Assembly (NCBI RefSeq): GCF_028994805.1
Contig: NZ_JAJQQP010000004.1
Coordinates: forward strand, 124,001-188,000
Direction of reading: 5' to 3'
Length of the DNA stretch: 64,000 nt
Source of the DNA: Promicromonospora iranensis
Lineage (GTDB): Bacteria > Actinomycetota > Actinomycetes > Actinomycetales > Cellulomonadaceae
Shown in pieces: positions 45,401 through 54,647 of the stretch. The number at the start of each line of letters is the position of its first letter. Within the stretch, counting starts at the first letter, position 1. A program made the translations under genes and the position numbers. A model generated the notes under the pieces. The model was not told the origin of the DNA and ran no database searches. It saw nothing but the letters and a program-made list of their open reading frames with translations.

Positions 45401-46990
45401 TCACTTGGTCTCGCTCACGATGACTTCGCCGGCGCCGGCCTCGATCTCGAGGCTCAGCACCGCGCCGTCCTCTCCTACCTCGTCGCTCGCGAAGTAGGTG
45501 TCGGAGCCGACGCCGCTCGTTGCCCGGTCCTGGTCGTCGACCTGCCACTGGACGACGCCCGCGGCGACGTAGGCGTTGGCCTCCACCGCCACGTCCTGCG
45601 GCACCACCACGACGGTCTGGCCCGCACCCAGCTGGATCGGGACGACCACGGGCTCACCCGGCTCGACCTCGGACAGGTCGAGCTCGGTGAGGTCGATGAC
45701 GGGGTCGCCCCACTGGACGTAGAAGCCGTTCTCCGCCTCCCGCAGGGTCTGCACGGTGGCGGTGCCCTCGGTGAGGGTCGCCGCGTCCGGGTAGTGGGAG
45801 CCCGACACATAGCTCTCGATCTCGCGACCGCTCGACACGGCGTCGTCCATCCAGTACGGGCCCACGGCCCCGGCGACCATCACGTACGTGAAGCCGAACA
45901 GCATGGCGACGATCGAGAAGAACCCGAGGATGCCGCTGGTCCGGCCGCGCATGGCGGAGACGAGGATCGCGATACCGAGCGTCACCGTCCCGACACCCAG
46001 CCAGATCGCCGCGATCTGGGCGGTGTCGTCGGGCAGGCCGAGGGCGTTCAGCCGGTGCAGGCCCAGGAGCAGTGCGCCGGTCAGCAGGATGACACCCACC
46101 GTGATCCCGACGGTGGTGCCGCCCGGGCCACGGTGGGGGCGGGCCGGGGGCGGGGTGTAGTTCGGCGGAGGCGTCGGGGTCGGGCCGGACCGGTACGGCG
46201 CCTGCGTCGGGCGGTACGGGGCAGGGCCGGCGCCGGTCGCGTAGACCAGGCCGTCGGACCGGCGGTAGTCCACCGGCGGCGCGGGCGTGAAGTGGGCGGT
46301 GGTGCCGGGCTCACCGGGCCGCGGGGGCGCAGCGGGACCGGTCGGTGCACCAGGGACCGGTGCCCCGGGGACCGCGGCGCGGCGGGCGGCGGAGCTCTCG
46401 CGGCTCCGCTGCACACCCTGCACGATCAGGTACAACACCACGCCCAGCACGGCCAGCCAGAAGAGGAAGCCGAGCCACTCCCAGTCGCCGCCGTCCCACC
46501 AGCCACCCGGGCCGCCCCAGGCGAAGCCGGTCAGGAACACGGCCACCGAGCCGAGCATGGCCACGTCGAAGTCACCGCGTGCCGCCTCCTGGAGGTGGAT
46601 GCGGCCGTCGCGCTCGGGGAGCAGCGCCCAGCCGATGCCGTAGAGGATGAGGCCGAGCCCGCCGAGGAAGAAGCTCACGATCAGCAGGCCGCGGACCAGC
46701 AGCGGGTCCCAGCCGATCCGCTCGGCGACGCCGCCGGCGACGCCGCCCACCCAGCGCTGGTCGGAGCGGGGGAACAGGGCGCGGCGGATCGACGCGAAGA
46801 AGCCGGACTCCGGGTAGGGCTTCTGCCCGGGGGCGGCAGGTGCAGGATCGACCGTCGGGTCGGTCGCTGGATCGGCAGCCGGCTCGAAGGCCGGGCCGGC
46901 GTCGTTGTCGTCCGGGCCGACCGGCCTGGCGTCGGCCGAACCGCCCGGCTGGTTCGTGGCGCCCTCAGGACGCGTCTCGTCGGTGCTCAT
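45401..46990 (-). CDS. PspC-domain membrane protein, LiaF-like
   Basis: The 529-residue protein starts with a disordered, acidic region (1-55), then a PspC domain (about 60-125: FASIRRALFPRSDQRWVGGVAGGVAERIGWDPLLVRGLLIVSFFLGG). Further helices, a Pro-rich linker and three or so more membrane segments follow. The soluble C-terminus (about 410-529) is a beta-rich LiaF/toastrack-like domain (IDLTELDLSEVEPGEPVVVPIQLGAGQTVVVVPQDVAVEANAYV). PspC/LiaF proteins hold the cognate kinase in check and sense envelope stress. It is divergent from the PspC-kinase gene at 47126. ATG 46990 has GGAGGC nearby. Confidence 0.87.
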   Translation of the reverse strand: MSTDETRPEGATNQPGGSADARPVGPDDNDAGPAFEPAADPATDPTVDPAPAAPGQKPYPESGFFASIRRALFPRSDQRWVGGVAGGVAERIGWDPLLVRGLLIVSFFLGGLGLILYGIGWALLPERDGRIHLQEAARGDFDVAMLGSVAVFLTGFAWGGPGGWWDGGDWEWLGFLFWLAVLGVVLYLIVQGVQRSRESSAARRAAVPGAPVPGAPTGPAAPPRPGEPGTTAHFTPAPPVDYRRSDGLVYATGAGPAPYRPTQAPYRSGPTPTPPPNYTPPPARPHRGPGGTTVGITVGVILLTGALLLGLHRLNALGLPDDTAQIAAIWLGVGTVTLGIAILVSAMRGRTSGILGFFSIVAMLFGFTYVMVAGAVGPYWMDDAVSSGREIESYVSGSHYPDAATLTEGTATVQTLREAENGFYVQWGDPVIDLTELDLSEVEPGEPVVVPIQLGAGQTVVVVPQDVAVEANAYVAAGVVQWQVDDQDRATSGVGSDTYFASDEVGEDGAVLSLEIEAGAGEVIVSETK

Positions 46991-47035
46991 GCCTCCATGC
47001 TGGTCGACGGGCGCCCGCTCCGGCATCGGGACCTG

Positions 47036-47124
47036 CCCTGAACCAACCCTGGTTACCCCTGCGCGGCACCCTGAGATCGGGGCTCATCCGTGTTCAGGGG
47101 GGCCCGGACGTGTGACGATCAGGG
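47036..47124. promoter_or_regulatory. Four CCCTGA/TCAGGG boxes in the divergent PspC/kinase promoter
   Basis: CCCTGA occurs at 47036-47041 and 47069-47074, and its complement TCAGGG at 47094-47099 and 47119-47124. Spacings are 33, 25 and 25 bp. CCCTGAAC (47036-47043) and GTTCAGGG (47092-47099) form an 8-bp inverted repeat, and AACCA-N4-TGGTT (47041-47054) overlaps it. The cluster lies between divergent PspC and histidine-kinase genes, where autoregulation by the response regulator is expected. Confidence 0.5.
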
Positions 47125-47125
47125 T

Positions 47126-48535
47126 GTGAACCAGAGACTTACCCTCCGTCGGCCGGGCAAGGCCGGACCGGGATACAGCGGCCGCTGGGTGGCCGGCGTC
47201 GCCGCGGGCCTGGCGGCGCACACGGGCGTGCCCGTGTGGCTGGTCCGGCTCGGGTTCCTGATCCTCGTGTGGTTCGCGGGCGCGGGCCTGGTGGCCTACG
47301 TCTTCTGGTGGGCCACCGTGCCCGCCGGGGTCCCCACGGTGCCCGACGACACGGTGCCCGTCGAGCGGCGCCGCCTCGCGCCGCGCCTGACCACCGACGC
47401 GAACGCCGACGCCGGGGCCGCCGACCGGGCGGCGTCCCTCGTCGACCGGGTGCGGCTCTCCGGGCCGGTGTCCCGGCTCGCGGTGCGTGACATCTGGATC
47501 GGTGTGGTCCTGCTGTCGAGCGCCGCGCTGATGATCGCGCTCCGCGCGGACTGGGACCCGGTCGCATCCTGGGTGCTGCCGGCGCTCATCGGCCTGGGCG
47601 GCGTCGCCCTGGCCTGGAGCCAGGTCGACGCGACCGAGCGGGACCGCTGGGTAGGCGGCTCGAGCGGCGGCCTGCGGTCGCGGACGGCGCTGCTGCGCCT
47701 CGCGGGCGGCGTCGTGCTGACCATGCTCGGCGTCCTGATGCTCGTCGGGCAGGACACCCCCGCGAGCGTGCTGATGCAGGCCACCATCGCGTCGGTGGCG
47801 ATGGTCGCCGGCATCGCGCTCGTCTCGCTGCCCTGGTGGTTCCGGCTCGTGCGCCAGCTCGGCGACGAGCGCGCCGCCCACGCCCGCGAGGCCGAGCGCG
47901 CCGACATCGCCGCCCACCTGCACGACTCGGTGCTCCAGACCCTCGCCCTGATCCGCGCCCAGGCGTCCGACCCGGAGGCCGTGTCCCGCATGGCCCGCGC
48001 CCAGGAGCGCGAGCTGCGCGGATGGCTCTACGACGACCGCCAGGAGCCCGGCACGTCGGTGGCCGCCGAGCTGAAGGAGCTCGTCGCCGAGATCGAGGAC
48101 GCCGTCGCGCCGCTCACCGTGGAGACCGTCGTGGTGGGCGACTGCCCGCCGACCGAGGCCACCTCGGCGCTGCTGCAGGCGGCTCGGGAGGCGCTGCTCA
48201 ACGCGTTCAAGCACGGTGCGCCGCCCGTGTCCGTATACCTTGAGGTCACCGACGCCGTGGCCGAGGTGTTCGTCCGCGACCGCGGCGACGGCTTCGACCT
48301 CGAGGAGATCGCGCAGGACCGGTTCGGTGTCCGGGAGTCGATCCTCGGCCGGGTCCGCCGTCGCGGCGGTACCGCCGAGGTGGTCAGCCGGCCCGGCTGG
48401 GGTACCGAGGTGCGGCTCCGGATGCCGGTGGACAAGCCGGCGAACGGCGACAAGAAGACCGAGAAGAACGGCAGGGCGCGGGCCACGGCGGCCCCCGGCG
48501 CTGTGCCCACCCCAGCGGAAGGTGCGACGAGATGA
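47126..48535 (+). CDS. PspC-domain sensor histidine kinase, NarL-type partner
   Basis: The 469-residue kinase begins with a PspC domain (about 15-75: GRWVAGVAAGLAAHTGVPVWLVRLGFLILVWFAGAGLVAYVFWW), has further membrane helices up to about 250, then a HisKA_3-like box EAERADIAAHLHDSVLQTLALI (phosphorylated His) and an HATPase domain with the N-box EALLNAFKHG, FVRDRGDGFDLEE and PGWGTEVRLRMP. It should phosphorylate the response regulator encoded next, with a 4-nt overlap (ATGA). The start is GTG 47126; no strong ribosome site or well-formed -10 box is seen. With the divergent PspC protein it forms a LiaFSR-like envelope-stress system. Confidence 0.93.
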   Translation: MNQRLTLRRPGKAGPGYSGRWVAGVAAGLAAHTGVPVWLVRLGFLILVWFAGAGLVAYVFWWATVPAGVPTVPDDTVPVERRRLAPRLTTDANADAGAADRAASLVDRVRLSGPVSRLAVRDIWIGVVLLSSAALMIALRADWDPVASWVLPALIGLGGVALAWSQVDATERDRWVGGSSGGLRSRTALLRLAGGVVLTMLGVLMLVGQDTPASVLMQATIASVAMVAGIALVSLPWWFRLVRQLGDERAAHAREAERADIAAHLHDSVLQTLALIRAQASDPEAVSRMARAQERELRGWLYDDRQEPGTSVAAELKELVAEIEDAVAPLTVETVVVGDCPPTEATSALLQAAREALLNAFKHGAPPVSVYLEVTDAVAEVFVRDRGDGFDLEEIAQDRFGVRESILGRVRRRGGTAEVVSRPGWGTEVRLRMPVDKPANGDKKTEKNGRARATAAPGAVPTPAEGATR

Positions 48536-49227
48536 CAACCCAGGCGACGGCGGCGGGCGGCGGGCTGGTGCCGCTCCCGGTGCCCGTGGTGCTCGTGGAC
48601 GACCACCACCTGTTCCGGACGGGCGTGCGTGCCTCGCTGGACGACCGGGTGACCGTCGTGGGCGAGGCGTCCGACGTCGACACCGCGGTGGCCCAGGTGC
48701 ACGAGCACCGTCCGCCCGTCGTGCTGCTCGACGTGCACCTGCCCGGCGGCAACGGCGGTGGCGGCGCCGAGGTGGTGCAGCGCTGCACCGACCTGCTGGC
48801 CGAGGGGGTGCGGTTCCTCGCGCTGTCGGTGTCCGACGCCGCGGAGGACGTCGTCTCCGTCATCCGGGCCGGTGCGCGGGGCTACGTCACGAAGAACATC
48901 GCCCCGTCGGAGCTGTCGTCGGCGGTGGTGCAGGTGGCCGGCGGCGACGCCGTCTTCTCGCCGCGGCTGGCCGGGTTCGTGCTGGACGCGTTCGGCGCGT
49001 CCGCGAACGACATCGCCGTCGCGGACGACGAGCTCGACCGGCTCTCGAAGCGGGAGCAGGAGGTCATGCGACTCATCGCGCGCGGCTACTCCTACCGCGA
49101 GGTCGCGAGCGAGCTGTTCATCTCGATCAAGACCGTGGAGACCCACGTGAGCGCGGTGCTCCGCAAGCTGCAGCTCTCGTCGCGCTACGAGCTGACCCGC
49201 TGGGCGGTCGCGCGCCGGCTGCTCTGA
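48532..49227 (+). CDS. NarL/LuxR-family response regulator
   Basis: The 231-residue protein has a receiver domain (about 18-140) with VVLVDDHHLFRTGVRASL, phospho-acceptor Asp in VVLLDVHLPGGNG, the signalling Ser in FLALSVSD and the Lys in GYVTKN, and a C-terminal LuxR helix-turn-helix (about 165-228: LSKREQEVMRLIARGYSYREVASELFISIKTVETHVSAVLRKL). It overlaps the kinase stop by 4 nt. It probably controls the PspC promoter region and envelope genes, in line with the TCAGGG boxes. Confidence 0.95.
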   Translation: MTTQATAAGGGLVPLPVPVVLVDDHHLFRTGVRASLDDRVTVVGEASDVDTAVAQVHEHRPPVVLLDVHLPGGNGGGGAEVVQRCTDLLAEGVRFLALSVSDAAEDVVSVIRAGARGYVTKNIAPSELSSAVVQVAGGDAVFSPRLAGFVLDAFGASANDIAVADDELDRLSKREQEVMRLIARGYSYREVASELFISIKTVETHVSAVLRKLQLSSRYELTRWAVARRLL

Positions 49228-49459
49228 GGTCCGACCCGGACGGCCGCAGGGACGGGTGCCGACATCTCATCCGTGGTTTGGCGGATTCCGAGGGGATGAA
49301 GATGATCGGAACGCGTCCTACCTGCTAGTTCGCGTTGATACGCTGCTGTGCCCCAGCGGGGGAGCGTTTTGTCGGAGGGGGCTTCGGCGCGGTTGTTGCT
49401 GCTCGTGCCGAGCTGATGACGGCTGACCCGACCGATTCGAGACGAAGAAACCAACCTCC

Positions 49460-50173
49460 ATGCGGACGAGTCGACTCATCAGCCTCATGATCGCGCTGAT
49501 CGCCGCCATCATCTGGATGGTGAGCACCTACGCGAACGCGTCGAACTCCTGGGACCCCTTGAACTTCGTCCTGCGGATCGCAGCGGGTGCCGTGACCATC
49601 GCTGCCACGGCGGAGTGGCTCGTGCTGAGCGTCCGCGAGAGCCGCAGGGAGGGGATCCACTCCGGCGGTCCCCGGCGGAAGCGGGCAGCCCGGCGCCGTG
49701 CCCCGGCAGTGCCGGGCACCGCGCTCGAGGTGGCGCACCCCGAACCGGTGGTGTCGAGCCCCGAGCCCGCGGTGCCTGACGAGCCCGCGGTGCGGCGCAG
49801 CGCGGGATCCGGGACCGTGGCCGACAAGGTCGTGTCGGTGTTCGGCCGCCGACGTTCGCCGGCCCAGGACCTGGCGGTGGTCGCGGGCGGAGGGGCCGTG
49901 CTGGTCGTCGCGTACCTGATGGAGCGCAAGGTCCGGCGCGTCGTCGTGCGGGTCGGGCTGGACGCGGCGTCGGCGGCGTCCCTGGAGTCGGCGCTGGGCG
50001 CGGCGCCGCACCGGGTGTTCGGGGCGAAGCCGCCCACACGCGGGGTGTTCGACCGCTCCGCGTACACGCAGCTCGAAGGGGCCTCGGGGTCCGGGGCCTG
50101 GAGCATCGCGGTCCCGACGGTCGACGTCGACCTGCTGCGCTACGTCCTCGCGCGGGCCGAAGAGGTTCGCTGA
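49460..50173 (+). CDS. Membrane protein of unknown function
   Basis: The 237-residue protein has two N-terminal helices (ISLMIALIAAIIWMVS and LNFVLRIAAGAVTIAATAEWLVL), then a basic Arg-rich stretch with KRAARRRAPAVPG, a Pro/Glu/Val linker and a C-terminal module that includes a hydrophobic segment (LAVVAGGGAVLVVAYL). I recognise no family. No ribosome site or -10 box fits the ATG well. The 232 bp before it hold no other gene. It is co-directional with the response regulator but separated, and may not belong to that operon. Confidence 0.6.
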   Translation: MRTSRLISLMIALIAAIIWMVSTYANASNSWDPLNFVLRIAAGAVTIAATAEWLVLSVRESRREGIHSGGPRRKRAARRRAPAVPGTALEVAHPEPVVSSPEPAVPDEPAVRRSAGSGTVADKVVSVFGRRRSPAQDLAVVAGGGAVLVVAYLMERKVRRVVVRVGLDAASAASLESALGAAPHRVFGAKPPTRGVFDRSAYTQLEGASGSGAWSIAVPTVDVDLLRYVLARAEEVR

Positions 50174-50184
50174 CCGCAGGCAGA

Positions 50185-50215
50185 GGGCGGGACCACCTGG
50201 CTGGTGGTCCCGCCC
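50185..50215. terminator. Bidirectional terminator
   Basis: GGGCGGGACCACC (50185-50197) pairs perfectly with 50203-50215 around TGGCT, between the stop at 50173 and the M6 protease stop at 50270. Confidence 0.75.
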
Positions 50216-50269
50216 CTGTGTGCTGCTACTGCCGTCCGGACAGCGGTGCTGCCTGCCCGGCGGTGTGGA

Positions 50270-53122
50270 TCACCGCCCCGAGAGCGGCGGGGTGATCTGG
50301 ATCAGGGCCGAGGTGTTGCCCTTGAACGCCTTCTTGAGATGGATCACGGTGCCGTAGCCGACGCCGTCGTCCGCCGGGTCCCCGGTACCGGTGATGGCAC
50401 CGATGCCGTAGTCGTGCCCGAACTCGTCCGGCAGGAGCTGACCGCGCTCGTCGACCATCCGCACCGTGTAGGGCGAGTTGTCGACGGACGGCACCACTGT
50501 CGACGCGTCGTTGTCGCGGTAGTACAGACCGCCGTTGTCGTTCAGCTCCAGCCCCGGGTACCAGCCCGAGTCGTCCGTGAACGTGCGCACCGGTGCCTGC
50601 GCCCCGAAGTCCGTGCAGAACTCCTCCGTGGTGTCCTCACCCGTGATGCACTCGGTGAACGGGTACGTCGGCCGGAGGCCGAACGCCACGTTCGAGGACT
50701 GCGCACGGGACGGGACGTTCTTCAGCACCGACGTGTCCGGCGTGGCCGAGTCGTCGCGGCGCAGCGGGTCGAAGTGGCTGTCCACCAGCAGCAGACCACC
50801 CTTCGGCCCGGTGCTCGGGAGCGCCGCCAGGTTGCTCAGCACGTGGTTGGCGTTGCCGTACGTGGTGTCGCGGTACCAGACCAGCATGCCGGGAGCGTTG
50901 TAGGCGATCTTCTCGACCTTCCACGCGTCGGACTGCGGTGCGGCGTACGTGGAGTCGTAGCCGTACTTGAGCCCCTTGTCGAAGCCGTCCAGGTTGCGCC
51001 ACTCGACCAGGTAGTACTGCGCCTGGACCGACGAGCCGGACGTGCGGTGCCAGCCGGCACCGCTGGTGTCGACGAACGTCGTCGTCTCGGTGCTCCAGCC
51101 CGGGTCCTCCGACTCCGCGTCATCGCTCCAGACGACCGTGTCACCGCTGGTGAGCTCGAAGTCGTCCGAGAACCAGCCGCGCTCGAGGAAGGCGGCGTCG
51201 GTGGCGTAGCGCAGCCGGACGTCCACGGTGGTCCCGGCGAACGCGGACAGGTCCACGTTGAGGTGGGCCCAGCCCTCGGTGCTGCCGGTGAGGCCGTACT
51301 TCTTGTTGCCGAAGTCGGTGATGCGGCCGTTCGGGTCCGCGTAGTCGTCCGGTGTGGTGACCTCCGCGCCCGAGTCGTCGAAGACCTTCTGCTCCTGCCA
51401 CGTGGCGCCACCGTCGGTGGAGACCTCGACGAAGCCGTAGTCCCAGTCCTCCTCGATGACGTAGTCGGCCCAGAAGGAGAACGTGGCGTCGACCGGCACG
51501 TCCTCGATGGTGCGCGCCAGACGCGCGTCCGCCCAGTCCTGGTCGGCCCCGGAGTACCACATGTTCTCGCCGCTGTGCGGCGTGCCCAGCGTGATCTCCT
51601 TGTCCGGCAGGTTGACCTTGACGCCGTCCTCGGTGCCCTTCAGGGGGCGGGAGGCCTGGCCCACCTTGACAGCGGTCCTGTCGTCTCCCGGGTTCACCTC
51701 GACCGGGTCGACCCAGCCCAGCACCCACTTGTCCCAGATGCCCATGTGCGTGGGCATCGACTGGAAGATGGGGCCCGAGTGCGAGCCGGAGCTCATCAGG
51801 TCCCAGAAGTCGACGTCGGAGTCGCCGCCGCTCCCGGTGTCGTACAGGTCGGGCAGACCGAGGTCGTGGCCGTACTCGTGGGCGAACACGCCCACGCCGG
51901 AGTCCTCCGGCTGCACGATGTAGTTGGACAGCTTCAGGTCGGTGCCCGGGATGGGGGCGCCTCCCGCGACGGCCGACGAGTGGGCCCAGATGGCGTACGT
52001 GCCCTGTTCGCCGCCGCCACCCGACTTGTCCTCGCCCGCGTGGACGAGCACCACGTGGTCGATCACGCCGTCCGGCTCGAAGAGGTTGCCGTCGTCGTCG
52101 CGGTCGGCCTGGTCCTCGATGTCGTAGTCGGCCCACGGGAAGTCGGGGCGCATCTCGGCGAGTGCCGCCACGGCGTCGATGGGCAGCTGGCCCGGCCCGA
52201 GGGGGTTGTCGGGGTGGCCGTTCATGGTCTGGTAGGCGCCGGCCTCCCACTCGCCCTCGTCGTTCTTGAAGCAGCGCTGAGCGCCGTAGTACCCCTCGGA
52301 GTGCGGCACCCTGATCCAGGGCGTGGCCTCGCCCGAGACGGTGTACGCGCCGCGGGACATCTCCTCGTACATGTTCTTCATGGTGTAGCCGGAGATGTCG
52401 ATGCCCGGCTTGCCGTCCGGCCCCGTGAGGTCGGGACGGACGCGCTCGGTGATGCCTTCTTCGGTGAAGAGCATCTTGTCGAAGTGCTCGGACGAGAAGT
52501 CCTCGACCCACATCGTGTTGTTGTCCGCCTGCGATGCGTCGGCCGGGTTCGGGATGTTGTTGTGCAGCGGGCCGTTCTGGACGTTGCCCGGCATGCACTC
52601 CGACGATCCCCAGTGGGTGGGCACCATCTGGTCGGTGAAGTCGTCGTTCGCGTTCTCGTTGAACTCGACCAGGATCGTCAGGAGCTTGGCCTCCTGGGTC
52701 TGCGGAGCGCGCTTGTAACGGGACTCCTTGATCTTCTTGGGGCTGGAGCCCGTGACGACTGCCCGGTTCTCGAGCTCGGCCAGCTGCTGTGCCGCCGCGG
52801 GGTTGCCGCCGGCGAACTTCTTGTCGACCTCGTCGGAGGCGGCCTGGACGGAGGTGTCGACGCTGACGCCGGTCTCGCCCTCCGCCTTGTGGACGATGGT
52901 GCGGCCGCGGGGCGTGATCTCGACGTCGTCGTCGATCTCTGGCTGTGCGGCGACATCGGCGTAGTTGATGTAGTGCTCGGAGCTCCGGACGGCCGGTGCA
53001 CCGCTGTCGGTGGCCGACGCCGTCGTCGCTCCTCCGGTCGCGGCGAGCCCGGCGACGGCGAGTGCGATGGCAGGCATCGCGGCCACCGTGCACCGCAGCG
53101 CACGTCGTTTCTGTGTTCTCAT
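50270..53122 (-). CDS. Secreted M6-family metalloprotease (immune inhibitor A-like)
   Basis: The 950-residue precursor has a signal peptide (MRTQKRRALR, then AMPAIALAVAGLAATGGATTASA, cleavage near 38) and a propeptide. The catalytic domain carries HExxHxxGxxD at 415-425 (HEYGHDLGLPD), so H415, H419 and D425 should bind zinc with E416 catalytic. Downstream regions (about 510-700) contain jelly-roll, MAM-like strands (FSFWADYVIEEDWDYGFVEVS), and the C-terminus is beta-rich. It is in the immune inhibitor A peptidase group that degrades extracellular proteins. ATG 53122 follows GGGAG. It is monocistronic; the long hairpin lies upstream of its promoter. Confidence 0.94.
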   Translation of the reverse strand: MRTQKRRALRCTVAAMPAIALAVAGLAATGGATTASATDSGAPAVRSSEHYINYADVAAQPEIDDDVEITPRGRTIVHKAEGETGVSVDTSVQAASDEVDKKFAGGNPAAAQQLAELENRAVVTGSSPKKIKESRYKRAPQTQEAKLLTILVEFNENANDDFTDQMVPTHWGSSECMPGNVQNGPLHNNIPNPADASQADNNTMWVEDFSSEHFDKMLFTEEGITERVRPDLTGPDGKPGIDISGYTMKNMYEEMSRGAYTVSGEATPWIRVPHSEGYYGAQRCFKNDEGEWEAGAYQTMNGHPDNPLGPGQLPIDAVAALAEMRPDFPWADYDIEDQADRDDDGNLFEPDGVIDHVVLVHAGEDKSGGGGEQGTYAIWAHSSAVAGGAPIPGTDLKLSNYIVQPEDSGVGVFAHEYGHDLGLPDLYDTGSGGDSDVDFWDLMSSGSHSGPIFQSMPTHMGIWDKWVLGWVDPVEVNPGDDRTAVKVGQASRPLKGTEDGVKVNLPDKEITLGTPHSGENMWYSGADQDWADARLARTIEDVPVDATFSFWADYVIEEDWDYGFVEVSTDGGATWQEQKVFDDSGAEVTTPDDYADPNGRITDFGNKKYGLTGSTEGWAHLNVDLSAFAGTTVDVRLRYATDAAFLERGWFSDDFELTSGDTVVWSDDAESEDPGWSTETTTFVDTSGAGWHRTSGSSVQAQYYLVEWRNLDGFDKGLKYGYDSTYAAPQSDAWKVEKIAYNAPGMLVWYRDTTYGNANHVLSNLAALPSTGPKGGLLLVDSHFDPLRRDDSATPDTSVLKNVPSRAQSSNVAFGLRPTYPFTECITGEDTTEEFCTDFGAQAPVRTFTDDSGWYPGLELNDNGGLYYRDNDASTVVPSVDNSPYTVRMVDERGQLLPDEFGHDYGIGAITGTGDPADDGVGYGTVIHLKKAFKGNTSALIQITPPLSGR

Positions 53123-53305
53123 GCATTCTCCCAGATCAGGCCGTCGACATTGGTCGCGTGACGGCACGGCAGAAGGCCGCGGAAGATGGCGGCGTCTGCA
53201 TGCCTACAGGAACCTGGCCCACTACGAAAGGGGATCTGGAATCTTTTCGGACATTGGTAGGAGAATTCACCCGTAGAAAACTTTCGGGCGAAATCGCCGG
53301 AGATA

Positions 53306-53369
53306 CGTTGAGTGCTGGGTATCTGCTGGGTTGATGGCCTTCGCGCCAGCAGATACCCAGCACTCAACG
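53306..53369. repeat. 24-bp perfect inverted repeat at the end of the siroheme synthase gene
   Basis: Arms 53306-53329 and 53346-53369 are perfect complements with a 16-nt loop. The right arm contains the stop codon region of the siroheme synthase gene (53364-53366), and the whole lies upstream of the M6 protease promoter. It would terminate the sulfite operon; its size exceeds a typical terminator. Confidence 0.65.
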
Positions 53370-54647
53370 AGCTTGTTGCGCCCAGGCGGGCGAGAGGCGG
53401 ACTACCGCGCCCACCACGATGACCGCGGGGGGCTGCACGCCGGCCTCGGCCGCGCGGGCGGCGATCGTGGCCAGCGTGCCGACCGTGACGCGCTGCCCCG
53501 GGCCGTAGCCGTCCTCGACCACGGCGGCCGGGGTGTCGGCGGGGCGGTCAGCGGTCACCAGGGCGTCGGCGGTCTCGGCCAGCCGGGTGACGCCCATGAG
53601 CAGCACGAGCGTGTGATCGGCGCCGCCCGGCACCTCGGCCGCGCCGTCGTGCCCGGTCAGGACGCTGAAGCCGCGCGCGACACCGCGGTGCGTGACCGGG
53701 ATGCCCGCCGCGGCGGGGACCGACACGGCGCTGGTCACACCCGGCACCACCTCGACCTCGATGCCCGCTGTGCGGCACGCCGCGAGCTCCTCGCCGCCGC
53801 GGCCGAACACGTACGGGTCACCGCCCTTGAGGCGCACGACGTCGCGCCCTGCCTGGGCGTGCTGGATCAGCAGCGCGTTGATCTCGTGCTGCGGCACCGG
53901 GTGGTTGCCGCTCGTCTTGCCGACGTCGATGACCTCGACGTCGGGCGAGAGCTCGTGGAGCAGCGCGCGCGGGCCGAGCCGGTCGATGATCACGACGTCG
54001 GCCTGCGCGAGCGCCGTGCGGCCGCGCGCCGTGATGAGGCCGGTGTCGCCGGGGCCGCCGCCGACGAGCCAGACCCGGCCGGGGGACTGCGGCGTCGGAC
54101 GGCGCCGGCGCAGCGGCAGGCTGCCGGACTGGAGGGCTGCCGACACCGCGTCCCGGATCGCCGTCGCCCGTCGCGGGTCGCGTCCTGCGGTCACCGAGAC
54201 GGTCACCTCGGCGTCGTCGGTCAGGGTGGTGCGGGCCACGGCCGGGACCCATGCGCTGCCCACCGAGGCGTCGCCCGCGGTGACGCAGAAGACCCGGGCG
54301 CGCTCGGCGTCGTCGGACACCCGGCGGTCCACCTCGGCCGAACCCGTCGCCGTGTGCACGAGCCACGCCTCGTCGAGGTCGCCCGTCCGGTAGGCGCGGG
54401 CGGCGAGATCCACCGCGCCGGGAGCCGACACGCGGGCCAGGACCGCCAGCTCCTCGCACACGTCCGGTGCGACCACACGCACCCGCGCGCCCGCCTCGAC
54501 GAGCGCCCGGGCACGGCGCGCGGCGACCGGCCCGCCGCCGACCACCACGACGAGCCGCCCGGCGATCTTCAGCCCCAGGGGGTAGATCTCGTGCGCCACC
54601 CCTCCATCGTGCGCCTCGGCGGTGGGCAACGGCGCGGCGTCAGACAT
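53364..54647 (-). CDS. cysG: Siroheme synthase: precorrin-2 dehydrogenase/uroporphyrinogen-III methyltransferase
   Basis: The 427-residue fusion has an N-terminal CysG-type NAD-binding domain (about 25-170: LKIAGRLVVVVGGGPVAARRARALVEAGARVRVVAP) and a C-terminal SUMT domain (about 190-427: VWLVGGGPGDTGLITARGRTAL, VIIDRL, VRLKGGDPYVFGRGGEE, VVPGVTSAVSVPAAAGIPVTHRGV). It makes siroheme for sulfite reductase, which is why it is the last gene of the sir-cysH operon. The start at 54647 overlaps the cysH stop by 8 nt. The N-terminal ferrochelatase capacity is not certain from sequence. Confidence 0.93.
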   Translation of the reverse strand: MSDAAPLPTAEAHDGGVAHEIYPLGLKIAGRLVVVVGGGPVAARRARALVEAGARVRVVAPDVCEELAVLARVSAPGAVDLAARAYRTGDLDEAWLVHTATGSAEVDRRVSDDAERARVFCVTAGDASVGSAWVPAVARTTLTDDAEVTVSVTAGRDPRRATAIRDAVSAALQSGSLPLRRRRPTPQSPGRVWLVGGGPGDTGLITARGRTALAQADVVIIDRLGPRALLHELSPDVEVIDVGKTSGNHPVPQHEINALLIQHAQAGRDVVRLKGGDPYVFGRGGEELAACRTAGIEVEVVPGVTSAVSVPAAAGIPVTHRGVARGFSVLTGHDGAAEVPGGADHTLVLLMGVTRLAETADALVTADRPADTPAAVVEDGYGPGQRVTVGTLATIAARAAEAGVQPPAVIVVGAVVRLSPAWAQQAR

